Source: Prolixibacteraceae bacterium (GTDB taxonomy: Bacteria; Bacteroidota; Bacteroidia; Bacteroidales; Prolixibacteraceae). Taken from it: 5,109 nucleotides of DNA. The notes under the pieces were generated by a model. It was not told the origin of the DNA. It made no database searches and saw nothing but the letters and a program-made list of their open reading frames with translations. A program made the position numbers and the translations under genes. The first letter of the stretch is position 1. Every line of letters begins with the position of its first letter. Shown piece after piece: positions 1 through 5,109 of this stretch. The DNA is taken from assembly GCA_007116765.1 (NCBI GenBank), contig SKHV01000134.1:1-5109 (forward strand), given 5' to 3'.

Positions 1-382
1 ATTCAGAAATACCCTGACTAATAATTGCTTGAATCTCCTTGGTGGTTAATCCGACAACTTGTATTGTACCCACATGTGGAAAATCAATATTCCCATCATT
101 ATCTACTTTGTAACTACTTATTTCAATGGCAGCGTCGTTATTCAAATAACGATCAGTCGAGCTTAGATTAAAATATATCGATAAGTCGTCGTTTGAAATT
201 ACTTGTATGTAGAGGTTATCGTTTGATTGTATACGATAAGGTTTATGTTCAGCCACATCAATTTTTATTTTTTCTAAATCGTCGTCCTGAAGGTAAACAT
301 AATCTCGCAAGGGAATGCATGAACTAAACGAAAATAAGGCTGCTATAGTGAATATGCACAGTCTTTTAAAATTGTTTCTCAT
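1..382 (-). CDS. Polysaccharide export lipoprotein, Wza/BexD family (partial, 3' end outside window)
   Basis: This is the first 127 codons of a minus-strand gene that runs off the left edge; the start is the ATG at 382-380. The N-terminus is a lipoprotein signal: basic K6-R7, a hydrophobic stretch at about residues 8-21, and a lipobox FSSC with Cys22 as the likely lipidated residue. After it come DYVYLQD (27-33), a motif I associate with Bacteroidota capsule-export proteins, YRIQSNDNLYIQV (49-61), which matches the usual 'Y-x-I-x-P-G-D-x-L-x-I-x-V' opening of the Poly_export domain, and YKVDNDGNIDFPHVGTIQV (91-109) followed by GLTTKEI. Family members form the outer-membrane channel through which capsule or exopolysaccharide leaves the cell, normally with a Wzc-like inner-membrane partner. 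Such a partner would be expected beyond the left edge but is not visible. The family call is strong; which polysaccharide is exported cannot be said. Confidence 0.9.
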   Translation of the reverse strand, partial: MRNNFKRLCIFTIAALFSFSSCIPLRDYVYLQDDDLEKIKIDVAEHKPYRIQSNDNLYIQVISNDDLSIYFNLSSTDRYLNNDAAIEISSYKVDNDGNIDFPHVGTIQVVGLTTKEIQAIISQGISE

Positions 383-438
383 GGTAGTTTTTTAAAGAAT
401 TTAATAATAGTTTTTTATCCAATGAATGAAATGCGATA

Positions 439-468
439 CAAATATAATAAATGACATTATTTTATCAA
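439..468 (-). promoter_or_regulatory. Bacteroidota-type promoter for the polysaccharide export gene
   Basis: Read on the minus strand, TTG at 468-466 is followed by 19 bases and then TATATTTG at 446-439. This fits the Bacteroidota housekeeping sigma consensus (TTG near -33, TAnnTTTG near -7, about 19-21 bases apart) at every fixed position. Transcription would start at about 433, giving a leader of about 50 bases before the ATG at 382. No Shine-Dalgarno sequence is visible in that leader, as is common in this phylum. Confidence 0.65.
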
Positions 469-474
469 TTGATA
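463..474. promoter_or_regulatory. 12-base perfect palindrome over the -33 element, possible operator
   Basis: TATCAATTGATA is a perfect palindrome that covers the -33 TTG of the minus-strand promoter for the export lipoprotein gene. A dimeric regulator bound here would block or alter promoter use. The palindrome is seen directly; the operator role is inferred. Short AT-rich palindromes also arise by chance in AT-rich spacers, so this stays tentative. Confidence 0.3.
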
Positions 475-589
475 TCTTACGAAAGATTCAATTTATTAAC
501 GATATAAACGACAATAATTCTGCATTGTTCAATCAGTTTCGCTTATTTTGTTGTATAATGGATATTTTCTTAATTTTTATTGCATCACC

Positions 590-1654
590 TTGATAAGAAA
601 AATTATACATATCGACATGGATGCCTTTTTTGCATCGGTTGAACAGCGTGATAATCCTGCGTTGAAAGGTAAGCCTGTGGCCGTTGGTGGAAACAGCAAC
701 CGGGGTGTTGTTGCTGCTGCAAGTTACGAAGCCCGCAAATACGGTGTCAAATCGGCCATGCCAACTGTTACTGCACGCGCAAGGTGCCCTCAGTTGATTT
801 TGATCCAGTCTAATGGAGCTGCATATCGCGAGGCATCGAATATAATCCAGTCTGTTTTTTTTGAATATACCGATGTGGTTGAGCCACTTTCTCTCGACGA
901 AGCTTTTCTCGATGTTACTTTCCAGAAAAAGGGGATACGATCGGCAACTTTGCTGGCTAAAGAAATACGTGCAAGAATTTGGGAAGAAACTTCGCTTACT
1001 GCATCGGCAGGTATTTCGTACAATAAGTTCCTTGCCAAAATTGCTTCCGATGTAAATAAGCCCAACGGGCAATTTGTAATTCCTCCCGAAGAAGCCCTCG
1101 GATTTTTGGAAAAGTTGAAAATTGATAGTTTTTTTGGGGTTGGTAAGGCATCGGCCGAAAAATTTCATCGGCTGGGGATTTTTACCGGGGCCGATTTAAA
1201 AAAATTCAGCAAGGAAGCTTTAACCGGATGGTTTGGTAAGGCCGGTGAGCACTATTACAACATTGTTCGAGGGATAGACAACAGGGAGGTGAAGCCTTTT
1301 AGGCAACGAAAATCGATTGGGGCTGAAAAAACATTTGAGACCGACATTATTGAGCGCAATGAGTTGCACCGTCGCTTGCAAGCATGTATCGAGAGGATGT
1401 ATAATTCCGTTGAAAAGAAAAATATTGAAGGAAAAACAGTTACTTTGAAAATAAAATTCACCGATTTTGAAGTGATTACCCGAAGTGTGACCTTGGATAA
1501 GCATACCGGGTATAAAAGTGAAATTCAGAAGGCCGCATTTGATTTGCTTTTAAAAGAATGGCCATTGAAAAAACCGGTGCGTTTGCTGGGGGTAAGCCTT
1601 TCGAACTTTAAAGATGAAGACGAACCGTCAAAACAGATGACATTAAACTTTTAG
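590..1654 (+). CDS. dinB: DNA polymerase IV (Y-family translesion polymerase)
   Basis: Error-prone polymerase that copies past damaged template bases in the cytoplasm. I chose the TTG at 590, giving 354 residues starting MIRKIIHIDMDAFFASVEQ; E. coli DinB is 351. No in-frame ATG lies before the catalytic Asp, and the next ATG (617) would remove it. An in-frame TTG at 548 would add 14 residues of no DinB character. Seen motifs: metal ligands D9 and D103-E104 in SLDEAFLDV, steric-gate F14, SYEARKYGVKSAMP (45-58), NKFLAKIASDVNKPNGQ (145-161), a thumb helix-hairpin-helix GVGK (183-186), and the little-finger opening RKSIGAEKTF (240-249). The C-terminus QMTLNF (349-354) fits the QxxLxF sliding-clamp-binding motif. 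All catalytic residues are present, so it should be active. An 11-codon out-of-frame ORF (558-593) ends across the TTG. No LexA-like box is evident. tex starts 4 bases downstream, suggesting one operon. Confidence 0.96.
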   Translation: MIRKIIHIDMDAFFASVEQRDNPALKGKPVAVGGNSNRGVVAAASYEARKYGVKSAMPTVTARARCPQLILIQSNGAAYREASNIIQSVFFEYTDVVEPLSLDEAFLDVTFQKKGIRSATLLAKEIRARIWEETSLTASAGISYNKFLAKIASDVNKPNGQFVIPPEEALGFLEKLKIDSFFGVGKASAEKFHRLGIFTGADLKKFSKEALTGWFGKAGEHYYNIVRGIDNREVKPFRQRKSIGAEKTFETDIIERNELHRRLQACIERMYNSVEKKNIEGKTVTLKIKFTDFEVITRSVTLDKHTGYKSEIQKAAFDLLLKEWPLKKPVRLLGVSLSNFKDEDEPSKQMTLNF

Positions 1655-1658
1655 AACT

Positions 1659-3791
1659 ATGGAAGAAAAAATATTTGAATTAGTTGCCAATAAAACCGGA
1701 CTGAACATTGATGGGGTCAAAAACACCATCCTCTTACTACAAGATGGGGCCACAATCCCTTTTATTTCGAGGTACCGCAAAGAGCTTACCGGAAGTCTCG
1801 ACGAGATTCAGATTGCTACCATCCAAAAAGAAATGAATTATTTTGTTGATTTGGACAAGCGAAAGCAAACCATATTGAAAACCATTTTGGAGCAAGATAA
1901 ATTAAGCCCAGAACTTGAGAAGAAAATACTCGAAACATTCGATTCAACTATTCTCGAAGATATATATCTACCCTATAAACCACGAAAACGTACGCGTGCA
2001 ACCATTGCCCGCGAAAGGGGGCTGGAGCCTTTGGCTAAAATAATGATGGGGCAGTTTGAACTGCATATTGAGAAGAAAGCGGCTCAGTTTATTAACGATG
2101 AAGTACTTACTGCCGATGATGCGCTGGCCGGTGCGCGCGATATTGTGGCCGAATGGGTAAGTGAAAATTCCCGTGCCCGCGATATTATCAGGAATATTTT
2201 TTCGCGAAGTGCTGTAATCACCTCTAAAGTTGTAAAAGACAAACAAGCCGAGGCACAGAAATACCAGGATTATTTTGAATGGAACGAGCCATTAAAACGT
2301 TGTCCTTCGCATCGATTTTTGGCCATAAAACGTGCCGAAAAAGAGGGCTATTTGAAAGTTGGGCTCGATGTTGACGATGAGCAAGCCAATGAACGCTTAT
2401 GCCGGCTTTTCATGCGCGGTGATACCGCATGCAGCGAACAGGTTCAGATGGCTGTGAAGGACAGCCTTAAAAGGTTGCTCGCACCTTCAATCGAAACCGA
2501 ATTTATGCACGAGTGGAAGCAAAAATCGGATGAAGAGGCCATTCGGGTATTCGGAGAGAACCTAAGGCAGCTGCTACTTGCACCACCATTGGGGCAAAAG
2601 CGGGTGTTGGCAATTGATCCGGGCTTCCGTACCGGTTGCAAGGTGGTTTGCTTAGACGAATTTGGTAATTTATTGCACAACGAAACCATATATCCACACC
2701 CGCCACAACGCGAGGTGCGCGAGTCGGCCAAAAAAATGTCAACCTTGGTAAGTGCATATAAAATTGATGCTATTGCTGTTGGTAATGGAACAGCCGGGCG
2801 CGAAACCGAACAATTCATCAAGTACATGCGCTTCGACCGTGAAATATCAGTATTCTCGGTGAATGAAGATGGAGCATCGATATATTCAGCATCGAAAATT
2901 GCCCGGGATGAGTTTCCCGAATACGACGTAACTGTGCGTGGTGCAGTTTCCATAGGCCGCCGTTTGATGGATCCCCTGGCCGAGCTGGTGAAAATTGACC
3001 CTAAATCAATAGGTGTAGGGCAGTATCAGCACGATGTGGATCAAAAAATGTTGCAAAGCAGTCTCGACAGGGTGGTCGAGTCGTGTGTGAACAGCGTGGG
3101 CGTAAACCTCAATACGGCAAGCAAGCATTTGCTTACTTATGTGTCGGGTTTAGGGCCGCAGTTGGCACAGAACATTATCGACTACAGAAAAGAAAATGGT
3201 GAGTTTACTTCACGTAAAGAATTGAAAAAGGTAGCCCGTATGGGCGATAAGGCCTTTGAGCAGTCGGCCGGTTTCTTGCGTATTGCGAATGCAAAAAACC
3301 CGCTCGATAATACTGCCGTGCATCCCGAGTCGTACCATATTGTTGAAAGTATGGCTTCGGTTATGAAAGTAGAAGTTAGAGGTTTGATATCGGAAGAGCA
3401 AGTACGCAAAAAAATTGACCTGCACGATTATGTTACCGATAATATTGGCATACCAACCCTGACTGATATTATGAAAGAACTTGCCAAGCCGGGACGTGAT
3501 CCCAGGGATAAAATCAGGCATTTTGAATTCGATGATAATATAAAGACTATTAAAGATTTGAAAACAGGTGAAACGGTTCGGGGCATTATTACCAACATAA
3601 CACGTTTTGGGGCTTTTGTTGATATTGGTATTAAAGAAAACGGACTGATACACGTATCAAATATGGCCGATAAATATATTGACGACCCCGCCAAAGTTGT
3701 AAAACTCAACCAGCACGTAAAGGTGAAAATACTGGAGGTTGATGTCGTACGAAAAAGGATTCAGCTTTCGCTAAAAGATGCAGCTAGTTAA
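1659..3791 (+). CDS. tex: Tex/YhgF-type S1 RNA-binding transcription accessory protein
   Basis: A full-length Tex protein of 710 residues, close to the roughly 720 of Gram-positive homologues and shorter than the roughly 785 of P. aeruginosa Tex because it ends right after the S1 domain, without a C-terminal tail. Domains in order: helical Tex N-terminal region (about 1-190, with IPFISRYRKE at 33-42), a central helical part, a YqgF/RuvC-like domain (about 313-450) with VLAIDPGFRTGCK (316-328), AVGNGTAGRETE (373-384) and NEDGASIYSASKIARDEFPEYD beginning at 402, helix-hairpin-helix repeats (about 480-545, with NLNTASKHLLTYVSGLG), a linker with KPGRDPRD, and an S1 RNA-binding domain (about 637-708). 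Family members bind nucleic acid and are linked to transcription and RNA metabolism; the exact role is unsettled. It follows dinB by 4 bases and lacks its own evident promoter, so it is probably cotranscribed. Its last 8 bases overlap the convergent acidic-protein gene. Confidence 0.96.
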   Translation: MEEKIFELVANKTGLNIDGVKNTILLLQDGATIPFISRYRKELTGSLDEIQIATIQKEMNYFVDLDKRKQTILKTILEQDKLSPELEKKILETFDSTILEDIYLPYKPRKRTRATIARERGLEPLAKIMMGQFELHIEKKAAQFINDEVLTADDALAGARDIVAEWVSENSRARDIIRNIFSRSAVITSKVVKDKQAEAQKYQDYFEWNEPLKRCPSHRFLAIKRAEKEGYLKVGLDVDDEQANERLCRLFMRGDTACSEQVQMAVKDSLKRLLAPSIETEFMHEWKQKSDEEAIRVFGENLRQLLLAPPLGQKRVLAIDPGFRTGCKVVCLDEFGNLLHNETIYPHPPQREVRESAKKMSTLVSAYKIDAIAVGNGTAGRETEQFIKYMRFDREISVFSVNEDGASIYSASKIARDEFPEYDVTVRGAVSIGRRLMDPLAELVKIDPKSIGVGQYQHDVDQKMLQSSLDRVVESCVNSVGVNLNTASKHLLTYVSGLGPQLAQNIIDYRKENGEFTSRKELKKVARMGDKAFEQSAGFLRIANAKNPLDNTAVHPESYHIVESMASVMKVEVRGLISEEQVRKKIDLHDYVTDNIGIPTLTDIMKELAKPGRDPRDKIRHFEFDDNIKTIKDLKTGETVRGIITNITRFGAFVDIGIKENGLIHVSNMADKYIDDPAKVVKLNQHVKVKILEVDVVRKRIQLSLKDAAS

Positions 3792-4041
3792 GGCCGAAAT
3801 CTTCGTCGTATAAATCTTCCTGACTTTCAAATTCACGCTCCATAAAGTCTTCGGCTTCTTCAAGCAAGTCCTCTATGAGTAATTTATCTGAAGGTTTTGT
3901 ATCTATCCAGTGCACTTGCCGGTTTGAGTAAAAATCTTCAATGTCGCTTTCGACAATAAACCTGGGAGTTTGTGTATGTATTACAAAAATTGTTTCAGGT
4001 AATTCTTGCGAATTATCGGCTAGTAGGAATTTTGGTAACAT
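3784..4041 (-). CDS. Small acidic protein of unknown function
   Basis: An 85-residue protein beginning MLPKFLLADNSQELPETIF. The ATG at 4041-4039 is preferred; a TTG two codons upstream (4047-4045) is also open. No signal peptide or membrane segment is visible, so it should be cytoplasmic. The N-terminal half looks like a compact beta-rich core (FLLADN, IFVIHTQTPRFIVE), while the C-terminal third is a likely charged helix (LLIEDLLEEAEDFMEREFE) ending in an acidic tail. It has 23 Asp/Glu against 6 Lys/Arg and no cysteine. The 'LADN ... P ... IFVIHT ... PRFI' pattern resembles short conserved hypothetical proteins I recall from Bacteroidota, but this is memory and unverified. The gene meets tex tail to tail with an 8-base overlap and is divergent from the padR gene across a 195-base spacer. 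The well-structured sequence and normal start support a real gene; no function can be assigned. Confidence 0.8.
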   Translation of the reverse strand: MLPKFLLADNSQELPETIFVIHTQTPRFIVESDIEDFYSNRQVHWIDTKPSDKLLIEDLLEEAEDFMEREFESQEDLYDEDFGLN

Positions 4042-4069
4042 ATTCAAATTTGTTTAAAATGTGTTTAGG

Positions 4070-4179
4070 TGCTAAATATAGTGTATTCATTAGAAATTAT
4101 ATTTGTGTATGATAAAAATTATTAAAAAAAATTAACAGTTTCGATTATGCTATGCATGCCATAGTTATTATATTTAGCA
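4070..4179. repeat. 11-base perfect inverted repeat (4070-4080 and 4169-4179)
   Basis: TGCTAAATATA at 4070-4080 is matched by its exact reverse complement TATATTTAGCA at 4169-4179, 88 bases apart. Each copy contains a near -7 sequence (TATATTTA) facing outward toward one of the two divergent genes: the left copy reads toward the acidic-protein gene and the right copy toward padR. The repeat may therefore be paired promoter elements or paired regulator sites. The arms are too far apart to be a simple terminator. Confidence 0.5.
4146..4163. promoter_or_regulatory. Imperfect palindrome, candidate PadR operator
   Basis: The 18 bases TATGCTATGCATGCCATA match their own reverse complement at 14 positions. 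Inside it, 4147-4162 reads ATGC, 8 bases, CCAT. This matches 6 of 8 positions, with the same spacing, of the ATGT-N8-ACAT operator described for several PadR-family regulators. It lies 73 bases upstream of the padR start, where an autoregulatory site would be expected. The symmetry is seen; binding by this PadR is inferred. Confidence 0.35.
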
Positions 4180-4236
4180 AATAATTGTAATTGTATTGTT
4201 TATTACGCATTAATATGATATAGATTTATTTTAATT

Positions 4237-4581
4237 ATGAGTAAAGTGTCGAAAGAGCTTATTGGAGCTTCAGCAGTACCGATAATTTTATCGATTTTGG
4301 ATAAAGACGATAGTTATGGTTACGAAATAATGCAAAAGGTAAAAGAATTATCTTCTGGTAAAATTGAATGGAAAGAAGGGAGTTTATATCCAGTATTACA
4401 CAAGCTTGAAAAAACAGGTTTCATTAAATCGTTATGGAAAATGGCCGATAATGGTCGCCATCGTAAATACTATGCAATAAATAAAAAAGGGCGTAAAGCA
4501 TTACAAACTGAGATTGAAAACTGGAAACTGGTTCAGGAAATGCTTGACGTTCTATGGGTAGACCTAACTCCAATTGATTGA
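4237..4581 (+). CDS. PadR-family transcriptional regulator
   Basis: A 114-residue winged-helix regulator of the short PadR class (about 105-115 residues), which dimerises through one C-terminal helix. Seen motifs: a first helix over about residues 13-22, SYGYEIMQKV (26-35), the recognition segment EGSLYPVLHKLEKTGFI (47-63), the wing with RHRKYYAINKKGRKAL (74-89), and a C-terminal dimerisation helix with ENWKLVQEMLDVLW (94-107). Family members usually repress their own gene and a neighbour, often a transporter or a HAAS/DUF1700-type membrane protein, releasing DNA on binding a small ligand. Here no such partner follows: the next gene, msrA, is convergent only 18 bases away. The plausible local targets are therefore padR itself and the divergent acidic-protein gene. 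The start ATG at 4237 gives a normal family N-terminus. The ligand is unknown. Confidence 0.93.
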   Translation: MSKVSKELIGASAVPIILSILDKDDSYGYEIMQKVKELSSGKIEWKEGSLYPVLHKLEKTGFIKSLWKMADNGRHRKYYAINKKGRKALQTEIENWKLVQEMLDVLWVDLTPID

Positions 4582-4599
4582 TTGTAAGAAGTCTAAAGG

Positions 4600-5109
4600 T
4601 TAATCAATAATATCGAAAAATAACTTGTTCCGTTTTTCAATTTTAGGTGTTATCACAAATTGGCAATATGGCTGTCGTTTGTTATTTGCGAAGTAGTTAT
4701 GGTGGTATTCCTCGGCCTCATAAAAAATGGTCAAAGGTGAAATCTCAGTGACTATAGGCGATTGAAATACGCTTCTTTTATTTAAAGCATCAATCATATT
4801 GTCTGCAACTTCTTTTTCTTGCTGAGTTTTGTAGAAAATTACTGAGCGGTATTGAGTACCAATATCAGCACCTTGTCGGTTCAGTGTGGTGGGGTCGTGA
4901 GTGAAAAAGAATACCTCGAGTAGCTTCTCATATGATATTTCATTAGGATTATAGGTGATTTTAATGACTTCGGCGTGACCGGTTTCTCCCGTAACTACAT
5001 CGTTATAGCTTGGATTTTCCAGATCTCCGCCCGAATATCCCGGAGTGACTTTATTTACTCCTTTCAAATTCATGAATACTGCTTCTGTACACCAGAAACA
5101 TCCACCGCC
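4600..5109 (-). CDS. msrA: Peptide-methionine (S)-S-oxide reductase MsrA (partial, 5' end outside window)
   Basis: Reduces the S form of methionine sulfoxide in proteins or free in the cell, using a catalytic cysteine later recycled by thioredoxin. The frame is open to the right edge and 169 residues are visible. Reading inward from the edge they begin GGGCFWCTEAVFMNLKGV, so the ATG at 5073 is an internal Met (visible residue 13), not the start. Using visible numbering, the catalytic Cys is C4 in GCFW. Other family motifs are TPGYSGG (22-28), GHAEVI (44-49, with the conserved Glu), HDPTTLNRQGADIGTQYRS (71-89) and AEEYHHNYF (132-140). The only other cysteines are C7, giving a CFWC pair, and C149 in PYCQF. 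The C-terminus has none of the paired resolving cysteines of E. coli MsrA. The true start, any export signal and any fused MsrB domain lie beyond the window; no MsrB domain follows at the C-terminus. Confidence 0.95.
   Translation of the reverse strand, partial: GGGCFWCTEAVFMNLKGVNKVTPGYSGGDLENPSYNDVVTGETGHAEVIKITYNPNEISYEKLLEVFFFTHDPTTLNRQGADIGTQYRSVIFYKTQQEKEVADNMIDALNKRSVFQSPIVTEISPLTIFYEAEEYHHNYFANNKRQPYCQFVITPKIEKRNKLFFDIID

Larger units (their letters stand above)
4042..4236. promoter_or_regulatory. AT-rich divergent spacer with probable promoters for the acidic-protein and padR genes
   Basis: This spacer must hold the start signals for both flanking genes. On the plus strand TATATTTG at 4098-4105 fits the Bacteroidota -7 element exactly, but no TTG lies at the right distance upstream. 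Weaker TATATTTA (4169-4176) and TAGATTTA (4221-4228) also occur. On the minus strand TATATTTA at 4080-4073 is a near match for the acidic-protein gene, again without a good -33 element. No Shine-Dalgarno sequence precedes either start. Which of these is used cannot be decided from the sequence. Confidence 0.4.

Noticed and set aside
543..550. TTATTTTG as the -7 element of a dinB promoter
   Set aside because: It matches 5 of 6 fixed positions of TAnnTTTG, but no TTG lies about 19-21 bases upstream; the nearest (525-527) leaves only 15 bases. The nearby TATAAT at 554-559 also lacks a correctly spaced -35. The dinB promoter remains unassigned.
590..616. Possible frameshift or broken start of dinB because no ATG is present
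   Set aside because: The TTG at 590 gives a normal-length N-terminus with D9 and D103-E104 placed as in intact family members, so no lesion is needed to explain the sequence.
533..1168. Long open frame of 211 codons on the minus strand across the 5' half of dinB
   Set aside because: It is antisense to a clear DinB with all catalytic motifs, has a composition typical of shadow frames and shows no recognisable motif.
2444..2953. Open frame of 169 codons on the minus strand inside tex
   Set aside because: It lies opposite the conserved YqgF-like domain of Tex; the serine- and arginine-rich product looks like an antisense artefact.
4045..4052. Palindrome CAAATTTG just before the start of the acidic-protein gene
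   Set aside because: Only 8 bases and pure low-complexity AT context; easily expected by chance.
4577..4608. Hairpin between padR and msrA (ATTGATT at 4577-4583, AATCAAT at 4602-4608) as a shared terminator
   Set aside because: The stem is 7 base pairs with only one G-C pair and an 18-base loop, and no T-run follows on either strand. It is too weak to call a terminator.

Overview
The window looks like chromosomal DNA from a member of the Bacteroidota. The reasons are an AT-rich genome with AT-rich spacers, starts that lack clear Shine-Dalgarno sequences, one good Bacteroidota-type promoter (TTG, 19 bases, TATATTTG), a lipoprotein of the Bacteroidota capsule-export type, and protein sequences that read like Bacteroidota homologues. 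The exact genus cannot be told; a marine or gut Marinilabiliales-like lineage is only a guess.

Layout from left to right. Positions 1-382 hold the 5' part of a polysaccharide export (Wza/BexD-like) lipoprotein gene on the minus strand, cut by the window edge. A 207-base spacer (383-589) holds its promoter and a 12-base perfect palindrome. On the plus strand, dinB (DNA polymerase IV, 590-1654, TTG start) is followed after 4 bases by tex (1659-3791, Tex/YhgF-type S1 RNA-binding protein), so the two probably share a transcript. A small, very acidic conserved-looking protein gene of unknown function (3784-4041, minus) meets tex tail to tail with an 8-base overlap. A 195-base AT-rich divergent spacer (4042-4236) carries an 11-base inverted repeat and an imperfect palindrome that resembles a PadR operator. 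A short PadR-family regulator (4237-4581, plus) follows, then msrA (4600 to the right edge, minus), cut at its 5' end just before the catalytic GGGCFWC motif.

Functionally this is a mix of stress and maintenance genes: translesion synthesis, a transcription/RNA-associated factor, oxidised-methionine repair and a small regulator, next to the edge of what is probably a surface polysaccharide locus. There are no RNA genes, insertion sequences, CRISPR arrays or clear mobile elements. I see no convincing new multi-gene system. The points most worth a second look are the two regulatory spacers, the unusual dinB start, and the acidic 85-residue protein.
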